46,382 nt of DNA from Streptomyces sp. SID14478 (GCF_010548525.1 NZ_JAAGMG010000846.1:1-46382); one strand, 5' to 3'; positions 1 to 8,878 are shown, numbered from the stretch's first letter. Made by a program: numbers and translations. The notes: a model not told the origin generated them from the sequence alone.

Positions 1-1
1 C

Positions 2-463
2 GCCACCGGCGCGGCGCCCGACCAGTTCGCCTCGCCGACCCGCTCGCCCGCGGGTGAACTGCCGCCGCGGGGTGAAGGACGGGCCGGGGACCGGGCCATC
101 CAGCAGTTGCTGGAACAGTCCTGGCCCGCCGATCTGTCCGCCGCGCAGGCCAAGCAACTGCTCGATACGGCAGCAAAGGTGCTGCGCGCGGACGCCACGG
201 GACTGGGCCAGGACGCCTTCCCTAGCGCGTTCCCCAGCGCCGCGCACTCCGGCGCCGTCTCCCCGGCGTTCACCCGGATCCGAATCCAGGCCGCGATCGC
301 CCGCCAAGACCCCGCCCGGCCGGGCCAGACGCTCGCACATCTGGTGTGGGCCGCGGCCGACCGCGGCGGCACGTACACCGACGGCCGTCTCGCCGACATT
401 CCCTTCACTCACCGCACCGGAGATGCCACCGCATGGACGCCGCTTCCCCCCGCCACCTCATGA
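2..463 (+). CDS. 3' part of an unrecognised gene upstream of the coupling ATPase
   Basis: The frame is open from base 2 to a TGA at 461-463, so this is the C-terminal 153 codons of a gene that starts outside the window. The visible part has an Ala/Pro-rich stretch, then a helical segment (AIQQLLEQSWPADLS) and a region with several Arg/Thr residues. No catalytic motif is recognisable. The stop overlaps the start of the next gene (ATGA), so the two are almost certainly co-transcribed and translationally coupled. The neighbourhood suggests a component of the same DNA-transfer machinery, but the function is not known. Confidence 0.75.
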   Translation, partial: ATGAAPDQFASPTRSPAGELPPRGEGRAGDRAIQQLLEQSWPADLSAAQAKQLLDTAAKVLRADATGLGQDAFPSAFPSAAHSGAVSPAFTRIRIQAAIARQDPARPGQTLAHLVWAAADRGGTYTDGRLADIPFTHRTGDATAWTPLPPATS

Positions 464-3051
464 CTGTCCAGGCCCTGCCCGACCTCGCCGATGCCAGCTT
501 CGCCGTGGGCCGCGCCGCGTGGTGGCTCGTCGCGCACTGGTACGTGCCGCTGTTCCTCGCCCTCGCGGCAGGTGCGCTGTGGGAACTGATCAGCAGGCGC
601 CTGTCCGAGCTGGCCTCGCGGGAGCGGTGCGTACTGATGGTGACGCCCGCGCCGTACTTCGACCCGGACGAGGAGCGGGTGCTGCGCCAGGGCCTGAAGA
701 TGCTGCAGGCCGCGAACGCGCTGCCGTGGTGGGCCCCCAAACGCTCGCGGTCAGTACGGATTCGGATGCGCTCGGACGAGACGCATCCCCTGTCCTACCG
801 GCTGGAGGGACCAGAGGGTGCGCAGAAGTTTCTGCGGGTGAGCGCGTTCGGCGACGCCGTGGCCGTACAGAATATGTCGCCCAAAGATGCCGAGCGTGCG
901 TGTGAGCAAGCAGGTGACCAGCGGGACTTCGAGGTGCGCGGGGAAATGGTCCTGCGCGGCAACCCGGCTTCCTATCTGCGCGAGGTGCCGCTGAATCCGG
1001 ATCCGCTGCAGCCGATCGTGGACGCCGTCTCCGCGCTGAAGACCGAGCTCGGCGACCTGGTGGAAATCTGCGTCGACTTGCAGCCCGCACCGCGGCCCGC
1101 GGTGCGCCTGCAGCGCTGGCAGCTCATGCAAAGGGCCCGCGGCGAAGAGCATGCCGAGGCCCGGGCAGCATCCCGGTGGATGCGCCAGGACGTGGCCGCG
1201 GCCGCCGATTCGCTGCGCACCCTCGCCCAGGGCCGCAATCAGGGCGCGGCCCCTCTGGTCGTGCCGCACCCGCGGCGCGTCGACAGGGACAAGGCGCTCG
1301 GCAAGCTTGCCGACGACACCGCGCTGGCCCGCGTGCAGATCCTGATCCGCTGCGCCTCCGACCGCGAGGGCCGCGCGCGGGCCCTGCTCGCCCAGGTGCA
1401 GGGCGGTTTCACGGTGTTCGCGCACGAAGCGCGGCTCGCGCCGCGCGGTCTGCGGCTATTCGCCTGGTGGTGGGGACCGGACCAGTGGCCGCTTCGCCGC
1501 AGCTGGCAGCGCCGCTGGGACCTGGGTCAGTGCCGCCCCTCCAGTGCGAACCTCGCACGGCTCACCGAGCTCACGGGCCTGCTCAAGCCGCCAACCCGGC
1601 ACTGCCGCCTCCCGCTGCTGCCCGCCCAGTTGCCGACCTTCGAGCACGGCAACGCAGACCTGCTGCTACAGGGCGCTCTCGTGGAGAGCGACGGGACGCG
1701 CCGACTCGTCGCCACGCATGCCGCGCAGACGCTGTTCGAGACCGGACTCGGCAAGTCCGGCGCCGGCAAGACCGAACGGGCCCTGGCCCAGGCGATTGCG
1801 GTCGCACATGCCGGTGGCGGACTGCTGTACGTCGACCCGCACGGTGACTCCTGGCACCGCGCCGCCCCCTACCTCGCCCACCCCATGATCATGGCGCGGG
1901 TGCAGGTCGTGGATCTCAAGCCGGCCGACAACACCCGGCCCATCGCCGCGTGGAACCTGCTCGACATGAGCGCCGGGCAGCCGCGCCATGAGGTCACCGA
2001 CGCCGTCGTCGACGGACTGGCCGCCGGCATGAAGTGGGACGACACGAGCACGCCGCGCGGCATCACCATCCTCACCGCCTGCGTGCAGGTCCTGACGGCC
2101 CTGAACGCGAAGGCCTGCGCGGCGGGCCGGCCCGAGGCGCAGGCCACCGTCTTCCACATCACCGCGCTGCTCACCGACCGCACCTTCCGGACCGCCGCGC
2201 TCCAGGCCGTGCGCGGCGAGCTGGGTGACGAGGCGAGTTCCTGGTGGGACAGCGTCTTCCCGTCCCTGACCTACGACGCGTTCGGCATCGTCCTCAACCC
2301 GCTGACTCGGCTGTCCCAGAACCCCGTCTACCACGCCTTCCTCGGCCAGCCCCAGGGCCGCCTCAACCTGCGTCGCGCCATGGATACGCGCCGCATCCTG
2401 TGGATCTGCACTGCCGGCAACGGCCCCAACGACCGGCTGGTCTCCAGCCTGATCGCGCACGAACTGCTGCGCGCCGGACGCTCCCGCCGCGACACCGCGC
2501 CCGACGACCGCGTCGACTTCCGCGGCTACCTCGACGAGCTGATCACCATCGCGGGCAGCGCCCCCGAGTCCGTGGCCAGTATGTTCGAAGACCTCCGCAA
2601 ATCGAAGGTGTTCATCCACGGCATGTCCCAGTCTCTCAGCCGGCTCCCCCAGGCCGTGCGCGAGGCGCTGCTGCAGAACTCCTCCACGCTGGCCACCACC
2701 ACCGGCACCCGGCGGGTCATCAAGGTCATGACCGAGGAATGGGGCGAGCGCCCCAGCGAGGACCAGGTCATCGCCCTGCCCTTGTACGAGCACTACGCCT
2801 CCTTCACCGTCGACGGCCAGCGGATCGGGCCGGTGCGCATCTCCGGCATCCACCTCGACGACGACTTCACCCACCTCGCCCGCCCCCAGCAGGTCAAAAC
2901 CCTCAACGCCCGCGCGCACCGGGCGGCCGGCGGACGCCCCCTGCCCGAGGCGGCGCGCGCCGCCGCTACCCAACTCGGCGCCGTCCGCGCCTTCCTGACC
3001 ACGCTGACGCCCCAGGCATCCGTCGACATGACCAAGGGATACCGCTCATGA
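460..3051 (+). CDS. VirD4/TraG-type DNA-transfer coupling ATPase
   Basis: An 863-residue protein starting at the ATG that overlaps the previous stop. A hydrophobic segment at about residues 22-44 (VAHWYVPLFLALAAGALWE) should anchor it in the membrane. The P-loop GKSGAGKT lies near residues 431-438, followed by a hydrophobic strand ending in YVDPHGD. A second acidic motif, GYLDELITIAG, lies near 688, followed by HGMSQSLSRL. This order (P-loop, LDE-type Walker B, SQS/Q motif) is that of type IV secretion coupling proteins and related conjugation ATPases. The predicted role is to use ATP to feed DNA or a DNA-protein complex into a membrane channel. The next gene, a replication-relaxation family protein, overlaps it and fits this role. 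It could be a VirB4-like ATPase instead; the single N-terminal membrane segment favours the coupling type. Confidence 0.8.
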   Translation: MTVQALPDLADASFAVGRAAWWLVAHWYVPLFLALAAGALWELISRRLSELASRERCVLMVTPAPYFDPDEERVLRQGLKMLQAANALPWWAPKRSRSVRIRMRSDETHPLSYRLEGPEGAQKFLRVSAFGDAVAVQNMSPKDAERACEQAGDQRDFEVRGEMVLRGNPASYLREVPLNPDPLQPIVDAVSALKTELGDLVEICVDLQPAPRPAVRLQRWQLMQRARGEEHAEARAASRWMRQDVAAAADSLRTLAQGRNQGAAPLVVPHPRRVDRDKALGKLADDTALARVQILIRCASDREGRARALLAQVQGGFTVFAHEARLAPRGLRLFAWWWGPDQWPLRRSWQRRWDLGQCRPSSANLARLTELTGLLKPPTRHCRLPLLPAQLPTFEHGNADLLLQGALVESDGTRRLVATHAAQTLFETGLGKSGAGKTERALAQAIAVAHAGGGLLYVDPHGDSWHRAAPYLAHPMIMARVQVVDLKPADNTRPIAAWNLLDMSAGQPRHEVTDAVVDGLAAGMKWDDTSTPRGITILTACVQVLTALNAKACAAGRPEAQATVFHITALLTDRTFRTAALQAVRGELGDEASSWWDSVFPSLTYDAFGIVLNPLTRLSQNPVYHAFLGQPQGRLNLRRAMDTRRILWICTAGNGPNDRLVSSLIAHELLRAGRSRRDTAPDDRVDFRGYLDELITIAGSAPESVASMFEDLRKSKVFIHGMSQSLSRLPQAVREALLQNSSTLATTTGTRRVIKVMTEEWGERPSEDQVIALPLYEHYASFTVDGQRIGPVRISGIHLDDDFTHLARPQQVKTLNARAHRAAGGRPLPEAARAAATQLGAVRAFLTTLTPQASVDMTKGYRS

Positions 3052-3962
3052 CCCCGCCCAAGACCGCCCCGTTCATCCCCAGCAGCCGCGAGAACCTGGA
3101 CCACCAGATCATCGGCATGATCGCCCAGCACCGCATGGTCACCGTAAATCTGCTGCACCAGGTCCTGCTGCACGGCCAGCGCCGCGAACACATTTCCCGC
3201 GCCCTGGCCCGCCTGCGCCGCCAAGGCGTCGCCGACTGCGTCGTGCTGCCCGCCTCCCACGGCACCCGCGCCTGGTACCTCACCGAAACCGGCGCCGACA
3301 TCACCCGCCACCTACCCCAGATGCAGGACCGCCCGCCCTACCCCATCACCTCCACCAGCGCCGCCTCCCTGCGCACCGCGCACACCCTCACCGTCGTCCG
3401 CGCACACGCCAGCTTCGCCACCACCGCCCGCGCCCGCGGCGACGAACACGGCCCCTGGGACTGGATCCCCGAGGTCGCCCACAACGTCGGCGACGGCGAA
3501 CGCCTCATCGCCGACGCCCTTCTCTACTACACCCACCACACTCCCGGCGGGCAGCGCACCAAATACCGGGCCTTCGTCGAGGTCGACCGGGCCACCATGA
3601 GCAGCGAACGCCTCGCGGCCAAACTCATCGACTACGCCCGCCTGTTCATCTACGAACCCGCAATCGTCGGCGCCACCCGCCGGGCACGCACCGACGCACT
3701 CGGCGGACCGGCGTGGCTGCGCTGGTATCCCGCATTCCCGCGCGTCCTGTTCATCCTCACCGGCGCCGGACCCACCGCACTGGCCCACCGCATCGAGGAC
3801 CTCGCCACCATGGTCCGCGAGCACCCCACCGTCGCTGCCCTCGCCCGGACCATCCCGATCGGAGCCGCCGTCCTCGAAGACATCGAGACCCTCGGCGTCG
3901 ACGCCCCCGTATGGCACTGCCTGCGCACCCCGGGCGCGACACGACCCTGGACCGAACTGTGA
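3048..3962 (+). CDS. Replication-relaxation (MobC-like) family protein
   Basis: A 304-residue protein whose ATG overlaps the stop of the coupling ATPase (ATGA). The N-terminal 85 residues form a winged-helix-like unit: IIGMIAQHRMVTVNLLHQVL, then a recognition-like stretch with SRALARLRRQGVAD and a wing ending YLTETGADI. The middle has ADALLYYTHH and FVEVDRATMSSERLAAKL, a strand-helix pattern typical of the Replic_Relax family, which has a restriction-endonuclease-like core. In actinobacterial mobile elements these proteins often sit beside a coupling ATPase and probably help the relaxase at the origin of transfer. No relaxase gene is visible in the window. The gene converges on the kinase gene with only 32 bases between them. 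Confidence 0.75.
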   Translation: MTPPKTAPFIPSSRENLDHQIIGMIAQHRMVTVNLLHQVLLHGQRREHISRALARLRRQGVADCVVLPASHGTRAWYLTETGADITRHLPQMQDRPPYPITSTSAASLRTAHTLTVVRAHASFATTARARGDEHGPWDWIPEVAHNVGDGERLIADALLYYTHHTPGGQRTKYRAFVEVDRATMSSERLAAKLIDYARLFIYEPAIVGATRRARTDALGGPAWLRWYPAFPRVLFILTGAGPTALAHRIEDLATMVREHPTVAALARTIPIGAAVLEDIETLGVDAPVWHCLRTPGATRPWTEL

Positions 3963-3994
3963 CCCGCCGCGCTCACGCCCGACGGCAGGAGCAC

Positions 3995-5395
3995 CTACTC
4001 GTACTCGGCTCGCGGAACCAGCCGCATCGGTGCCCGCGCCACGGCGATGCGACGCAGGCCGGGTTTCGGCGGCCCGAAAGACACGCGGGCGATCGCCGCC
4101 GGCGTGTCCCGGCCCGTCACCTCTTCGACCGTGCCGAAACCGAACACGGCGTGCTCCACCACGTCCCCGACCTCCGGGACGACCAGCGGCTCCTCCACGG
4201 GCAACAGAGCGCGCCGGCCCGCTTCCCAGGCGAGGTACGTCTCCAGGTCGCCCCGCCCCACCCTCTCGGCGGGCTGGCGCTGTTCAGCCCGGCGGACGCG
4301 GCGAGCGGCGCGACCGCCCCGCCACCACCGCCACCCAGCACCACGGATCTCATCCTCGCCGCCGGCAGCGACCGTGACCGGCTGCGAGGCCAGCGCCACA
4401 GGCTCGTCGAGCGCAGGCGCGGACGCGACGGTCGGCAGGTCCCACCAGGGCGTCGCGGCCGGCACCTCCCACCAATCGCCGTCCGGCGGCGAACTGGCCT
4501 CGGGCCGGTCCTGCGCGCTGGATGCGGGCAACGGGCGGCCCTGCGCAGGCGGAGTCAGCGTGGTCAGGACGTGATGCAGGTCAGGGCGCTGCCCGGGGTC
4601 TTTGGCCAGGCAATGGGCGAGCATCGGCCTCAACGCCCTGGGAACCCCGTCAAGATCGGGTTCGTCGTGCACGACCCGGTACAGCAGGGTAGGAACGTTT
4701 CCGGTGCCGAACGGGCCGTGCCCGCTGGCCGCGTACACGAGCAGTGCGCCGAGCGAGAAGACGTCGCCGGCCGCCGTAACCCGGCGGCCCTCAGCTTGTT
4801 CCGGAGCGAGGTAACCGGGTGTGCCGATGACCGCGCCGAGGGTGGTCAGGGTCGGCCCCTCTCCCGCTGCGCGGGCGATCCCGAAGTCGATGATGCGGGG
4901 GCCGCCGGCGGCCAGGAGCACGTTGCACGGCTTCACGTCGCGGTGCACGAGACCGGCCCGGTGCACGTCGAGCAGCCCCTCGGCGAGCCCCGCCCCCAGA
5001 CCGGCGGCCTCGGCAGCGCAGAGCGGACCGTGTGTGCGGACATGTGTGTCAAGGGCGGGGCCGTCGACGAACTCGGCTGCGACCCACGGTGGTTCGCCGG
5101 CCGGGTCGGCGTCCACCACCGCGGCGGAGAAGAAGCTGTTGACCGTGCGGGCGGCGGTGATCTCGCGGCGGAACCGCTCGCGAAAGCCGGGGTGGGCCGC
5201 CAGTTCGGGCCGCACGGTCTTGATGACGATCGGGCGCCCGCCGGGCGTGGCCGCCCGGTACACCGTACCCATGCCGCCCGCCCCGATACGACCGTGCACC
5301 GCGTACGGCCCGAGCCGGGTCGGGTCCTGCGCGGCCTGCCCGCCTGCCCGCCTGCCCGCCTGCCCGCCTGCCCGCCTGCCACCGCATCCTCCCAC
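3995..5395 (-). CDS. Hanks-type Ser/Thr protein kinase with a C-terminal Tudor-like segment
   Basis: A 466-residue protein. Kinase signatures are complete: glycine loop GAGGMGTVY at 38-46, ATP-binding lysine in VIKTV near 59, catalytic loop HRDVKPCN at 151-158, DFG at 170-172 and GTPGYLAPEQ at 191-200. No membrane segment is seen, so it is probably cytoplasmic. After a Trp/Pro-rich linker, residues 406-466 contain GDVVEHAVFGFGTVEEV, resembling the Tudor-like C-terminal domain of UvrD/PcrA helicases. The only start in this frame is GTG at 5395, because a TGA lies in frame about 40 bases upstream; no clear Shine-Dalgarno precedes it. Residues 6-22 are encoded by an 8-bp tandem repeat. It sits between transfer genes and the Tad locus and may phosphorylate components of either. 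Confidence 0.88.
   Translation of the reverse strand: MGGCGGRRAGGQAGRRAGGQAAQDPTRLGPYAVHGRIGAGGMGTVYRAATPGGRPIVIKTVRPELAAHPGFRERFRREITAARTVNSFFSAAVVDADPAGEPPWVAAEFVDGPALDTHVRTHGPLCAAEAAGLGAGLAEGLLDVHRAGLVHRDVKPCNVLLAAGGPRIIDFGIARAAGEGPTLTTLGAVIGTPGYLAPEQAEGRRVTAAGDVFSLGALLVYAASGHGPFGTGNVPTLLYRVVHDEPDLDGVPRALRPMLAHCLAKDPGQRPDLHHVLTTLTPPAQGRPLPASSAQDRPEASSPPDGDWWEVPAATPWWDLPTVASAPALDEPVALASQPVTVAAGGEDEIRGAGWRWWRGGRAARRVRRAEQRQPAERVGRGDLETYLAWEAGRRALLPVEEPLVVPEVGDVVEHAVFGFGTVEEVTGRDTPAAIARVSFGPPKPGLRRIAVARAPMRLVPRAEYE
5334..5380. repeat. 8-bp tandem repeat (GCCTGCCC, 5.9 copies) inside the kinase start region
   Basis: Five perfect GCCTGCCC units plus seven bases of a sixth lie just inside the 5' end of the kinase gene; on the coding strand the unit reads GGGCAGGC. 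Because 8 is not a multiple of 3, gain or loss of one unit changes the reading frame. All three frames translate the array into the same peptide (AGGQAGRR). Confidence 0.95.
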
Positions 5396-5427
5396 CGGAC
5401 CGCTTGCTGCATCGCCGTGTGCATCTG

Positions 5428-5456
5428 CATATTCGCGTCAATTGCCCGCTGGTCAA
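5428..5456 (-). promoter_or_regulatory. Possible kinase promoter
   Basis: On the minus strand TTGACC (5456-5451) and AATATG (5433-5428) are separated by 17 bases and lie about 35 bases before the GTG start. The -35 matches the vegetative consensus well, the -10 poorly. The 5396-5837 stretch holds no convincing gene and should contain the divergent promoters of the kinase and the Tad locus. Confidence 0.3.
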
Positions 5457-5837
5457 GACGAGTTCGGATGTACGTCGGAGCGCACATTGCAGCAACTGCA
5501 CAGTCCGTAAAAGTGCGATCCGGGCAAGGCAGGCGCATTTCACAAGGCCGCAACCTTTGACCAGTCACCTGACCTGGCCAGAGACATGACGTGCCGTCGG
5601 AGAACCTCGACGGTTCAACTACTGGAATGGTATGGCCCGTTGACAGAGAGTGGCCTAATGTACGTGCCAGCGAAGAATCGGAACCGCCCCGTCATTGAGA
5701 TGTGTGTATGGGTACAGATGGAGCGGTTGCGGCGAGACGGACCTCATGAGGCGATGAGGCCCCCGGTCCACGACCAAAGACCGACTGGAACCACCCTTCG
5801 CGAAGCCGTTGATCGCCTCACGCCACGGGGAGAGTCC

Positions 5838-6479
5838 ATGACACGAGCAGCACGGCACCCGGCATATTCCGCCCTTCGCAAGCGAAAAAGCGTCCGCTCA
5901 ATCGGCTTTACTTTGGGCGCCGCTGCGCTCGTGACCACCCTGCTCACCGGCTGCTCTGGTGACGACGGCAAGGGCCCTGAGGCAACCCTCGGCCCCAAGG
6001 ACCCCACGGCTTCGGCCTCGAGCGGTGATGCCGCCTCGCCGACTCCCAGTCCGACCGACCCCAATGCGGCAGTCAAGCAGGCTGTGCTCGACACCTACGA
6101 CCGCATGTGGGCAGAGCAGGTCAAGGCTTATGGCAAGGGCAGCATCAACGGCACTGCCCTACGCGAGTACTCCGCGGGGCCGGCCCTGGCGGACACGCAG
6201 ATCGCCATGGACAGCTTCAAGGAGAAGGGCGTTGTAACCCGCGGGGCGCCCACTCACGAGGTCACGCTGAGCGGGCTGAAGCCGGAGAAGAAGGTGCCCT
6301 GGGCGAGTCTGACGGACTGCCTGGACACGACCGCCTGGAAGTACGTCTACAAGAAGACCGGCAAACCCGTCGACATGCCCAAAGATCAAGTACTCAAGTA
6401 CGTGACCAAGGTGCAGGCAGAGAAATGGGGGAAGTCGTGGAAGATCGTAGACGTCAAGCCGTCCAATACCTCCTGCTGA
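5838..6479 (+). CDS. Secreted lipoprotein at the head of the Tad locus
   Basis: A 213-residue protein starting at an ATG preceded by GGGGAGAG. Basic residues are followed by a hydrophobic stretch and a lipobox, LLTGC, with the cysteine near residue 39. A Ser/Thr/Pro-rich linker then leads to a folded domain starting AAVKQAVLDTYDRMWAEQ, which has the look of the small NTF2-like domains of Streptomyces lipoproteins. It should be anchored to the outer face of the membrane. Its end overlaps the next gene by 43 bases. It is the first gene of the pilus run, so it may help assembly through the envelope, but that is inference. Confidence 0.8.
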   Translation: MTRAARHPAYSALRKRKSVRSIGFTLGAAALVTTLLTGCSGDDGKGPEATLGPKDPTASASSGDAASPTPSPTDPNAAVKQAVLDTYDRMWAEQVKAYGKGSINGTALREYSAGPALADTQIAMDSFKEKGVVTRGAPTHEVTLSGLKPEKKVPWASLTDCLDTTAWKYVYKKTGKPVDMPKDQVLKYVTKVQAEKWGKSWKIVDVKPSNTSC

Positions 6480-7291
6480 CCGGCGCACTCGGCACCCTGC
6501 TGCTCTACCCGACGAACACCGCCGGGGCCGATGTCCCCATGGGCGCGCACTGCAGCGACTTATCACCGTTCATCACGTGCAAGGCCGATGGAGACACTGC
6601 ATCACGCGGTGAAGGTGACAAAGGCGGGCGCGCCGCTCCCAAGGGAGCCGCACAGGGCAAACCTCCGAAGTGCAAGACTCAGGTTCTGGAGCCGCAGCCT
6701 GAGCCGGGGAGCCTTTTCTACAAGGGTCCTGGGAAAACCGTCTACGAGCGCGTGTGCCCGGATGGCAACACCACGACCGTCGGGGTAACTCCCGGCAATG
6801 GTGCACCCGCCATCGATCCGACCGTCGTTGCGCAGCAGGCGGTCGACAAGATGAAGCTGGTGGGCCCGAAGGTCGCCAGTCCGCGGGCGAATGCGAAGTA
6901 CGTGGTCGGCGTCCCGATGTGGTTGTGGGTGACACCGAGCGCGACGACGTTCGGGCCGAACTCAACGACGGCATCGGCCGGTGGCGTCACGGTGACGGCG
7001 ACGGCCAAGGTGTCGAAGATCGTGTGGTCGACGGGAGATGGCGAGAAGGTCGTGTGCAACGGACCGGGCACGCCGTTCACGAGTACCCGCAAGGGCTTGG
7101 AGTCGCCGGACTGCGGCCACATCTACCAGACGGCGTCCACGCAAGAGCCCGGTGCGAAGTTCCATCTGAGCGCCGTTTCGTACTGGAACGTGACGTGGCA
7201 GGCGAACACCGGTGAGCAGGGGCAGATCCCGACGACGCGTGAGACCGATGTGGCGTTCACCGTTGGCGAGTTGCAGGCCGTGGGCGACTGA
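6437..7291 (+). CDS. Secreted PKD-like protein of the Tad locus
   Basis: A 284-residue protein with a signal peptide (VEDRRRQAVQYLLLTGALG, then a hydrophobic stretch ending NTAGAD). GTG 6437 was chosen because GGGGGAAG lies just upstream; an in-frame ATG at 6425 is the alternative. The mature part has a Cys-rich N-terminal region (CSDLSPFITCKADG, PPKCKTQ, RVCPDGN) and a C-terminal beta-rich domain with GGVTVTATAKVSKIVWSTGD and SPDCGHIYQT, the pattern of PKD/Ig-like repeats found beside Streptomyces Tad genes. Databases sometimes label these proteins ATP/GTP-binding, but no P-loop is present. The likely role is a cell-surface accessory of the pilus. Confidence 0.75.
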   Translation: MEDRRRQAVQYLLLTGALGTLLLYPTNTAGADVPMGAHCSDLSPFITCKADGDTASRGEGDKGGRAAPKGAAQGKPPKCKTQVLEPQPEPGSLFYKGPGKTVYERVCPDGNTTTVGVTPGNGAPAIDPTVVAQQAVDKMKLVGPKVASPRANAKYVVGVPMWLWVTPSATTFGPNSTTASAGGVTVTATAKVSKIVWSTGDGEKVVCNGPGTPFTSTRKGLESPDCGHIYQTASTQEPGAKFHLSAVSYWNVTWQANTGEQGQIPTTRETDVAFTVGELQAVGD

Positions 7292-7328
7292 TGGTTCCGC
7301 GGATTCTCGAACGAGAGAGGCACGTGAG

Positions 7329-8027
7329 GTGAGCAGGACGGATGTGCCCGCCCAGCCGGCGGCGCGCGAGGCTCAGGTGGTAGCGCCGAGGGCGGGGACA
7401 CAGGCCCGCTGGCAGGCGCGGCGGCGTCGGCCGGGCATGGTGGCCGCCGCGGTGGCGTGTATCGCCGTGTGCGTGGCGGGCAACTGGTGGTACTGGACGC
7501 AGAACGGGCAGCGTCAGCAGGTTCTGGAGCTTTCGCGTGATGTGCCGGCGGGGAATGTGATCAAGGACAGTGATCTGAAGGCTGCCTCGGTGGCGCTGGA
7601 TCCGTCGATGCAGGTGGTCGGCATCCAGCAGCGTAGTCAGGTGGTCGGCATGCGGGCGCTTTCCTCGCTGCACTCTGGCGCGCTGCTGCACCCCAAGGAG
7701 GTCACCCGTAAGTCGTTGGTGAAGGGCGGGGAGCAGAAGGTTCGGATTGCGCTGAAGTCGGGCCAGATGCCGCAGTTGAGGCCCGAGGACACAGTGCAGG
7801 TCGTGTTCACCGCGGATGCCGCATCGTCGTCCGCGGGTGCGCCCAAGACCGAGGACACGAGTGCTCCGCAGTCGGTGCAGGTCCGCGTGGTGTGGGTCGG
7901 AGCGGCGCCGGAATCCACCGGTGAGCAGGTGGTGGATGTGGCTGTGGACAAGGCGCAGGGCCCGAAGCTGGCGGCGCAGGCGGCCGCCGGCGACGTGGCG
8001 CTGGCGGTGAACGGGGCGGGCAGCTGA
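7329..8027 (+). CDS. cpaB: SAF-domain Flp pilus assembly protein (CpaB-like)
   Basis: A 232-residue protein from GTG 7329, with a purine-rich GAGAGG 14 bases before it. After a basic N-terminus there is one membrane segment (about residues 40-57, VAAAVACIAVCVAG). The SAF domain follows: LSRDVPAGNVIKDSDLKAASV and VVGMRALSSLHSGALLHPKEV. CpaB/RcpC proteins sit in the periplasm or outer membrane in Gram-negatives; in Gram-positives the membrane-anchored form is thought to act at the assembly platform. The stop overlaps the start of the TadZ-like gene (TGATG). Confidence 0.82.
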   Translation: MSRTDVPAQPAAREAQVVAPRAGTQARWQARRRRPGMVAAAVACIAVCVAGNWWYWTQNGQRQQVLELSRDVPAGNVIKDSDLKAASVALDPSMQVVGIQQRSQVVGMRALSSLHSGALLHPKEVTRKSLVKGGEQKVRIALKSGQMPQLRPEDTVQVVFTADAASSSAGAPKTEDTSAPQSVQVRVVWVGAAPESTGEQVVDVAVDKAQGPKLAAQAAAGDVALAVNGAGS

Positions 8028-8878
8028 TGGCGGTCATCGCGTTGGCTGGTCTGCCCGGGGCGCCCGGTGTGACGACAACAGCGTTGGCTCTGCTGCAGAG
8101 TTGGCCGTTGGAGGACGATCGGCGCACGCTGCTGGCCGAGTGCGATCCCGACGGCGGTGCGGTGCTGGCCGGGGCTTTGCAGAGCAGTCTGCGGGCGGAC
8201 ATCGGGCTGCGGAACCTGGCCGTGTCGCGGCGAGGTGAACAGCCGCTGCCGCAGGCCTTTTGGACGCAGCTGGTGCGCCTGGGAGGCGACGACGGGGCGG
8301 CCAGTGAGCGGCATGTGCTGCTGCCGGGCCTGCCTGATCCGTCGCTGGCGCCCTCGTTGAAGCCTGAGTGGCCGGCGTTGGCCGACCTGTTCGTCGGGAT
8401 CGACCGTTTGTCCACCCACCCGCATGACGTGCTGATTGACCTGGGCCGCAGTGGCGTCTACGGGCCCACCCGGGTGCTGGCCCAACGCGCCGATCTGGTG
8501 CTACTGGTGATGCGGGGCACGCTGCGCAGCCTGCATGCCGCGAAGTCGCGTGTCCCGATGGTGCAGGCCGCGCTGGAGGACGGGCACGGCGGCCCGAGCC
8601 CGTCGCTCGGCATCCTCCTGATCACGCAGGGCTCGTACGGAAAGCGGGAAGTCGAGAGCGAACTGGAGACCCGGGTGATCACCACGCTGCCGTACCGGCC
8701 GGAGGAGGCGGCGGTGTTGTCGGACGGGGCGCCCGAACCGCGGAAGTTCGCCAGGTCCCCGCTGATGAAGGCCGCGCGAGAAGCCTGCCCGCCACTGCAG
8801 CAGTTGGTGCTGATGCGTCGCTCGCGCCTCAGGTCGCCGATGCAGCAGCGCCTGGCGGAGGTGCGCCGTGCGCGCTGA
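8027..8878 (+). CDS. tadZ: TadZ/CpaE-like ParA-family protein with a degenerate P-loop
   Basis: A 283-residue protein beginning MAVIALAGLPGAPGVTTTAL, which is the start of a MinD/ParA fold. The P-loop position reads GLPGAPGVTTTA, lacking both lysines of the deviant Walker A motif (KGGxGK[ST]). LLAECDPDGG and VLIDLGRSGVYG match the later ParA strands. Tad loci use such proteins to place the pilus machine at a cell site. Loss of the lysines suggests weak or no ATP hydrolysis, as seen in several actinobacterial relatives. The last 11 bases overlap the TadA gene. Confidence 0.75.
   Translation: MAVIALAGLPGAPGVTTTALALLQSWPLEDDRRTLLAECDPDGGAVLAGALQSSLRADIGLRNLAVSRRGEQPLPQAFWTQLVRLGGDDGAASERHVLLPGLPDPSLAPSLKPEWPALADLFVGIDRLSTHPHDVLIDLGRSGVYGPTRVLAQRADLVLLVMRGTLRSLHAAKSRVPMVQAALEDGHGGPSPSLGILLITQGSYGKREVESELETRVITTLPYRPEEAAVLSDGAPEPRKFARSPLMKAAREACPPLQQLVLMRRSRLRSPMQQRLAEVRRAR

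Noticed and set aside
1666..2973. Long minus-strand ORF opposite the coupling ATPase
   Set aside because: The plus-strand gene has clear ATPase motifs; the mirror frame has only simple Gly/Val/Asp-rich text.
5640..5670. TTGACA as -35 of the lipoprotein gene
   Set aside because: No acceptable -10 lies 16-19 bases downstream and the distance to the start is about 190 bases.
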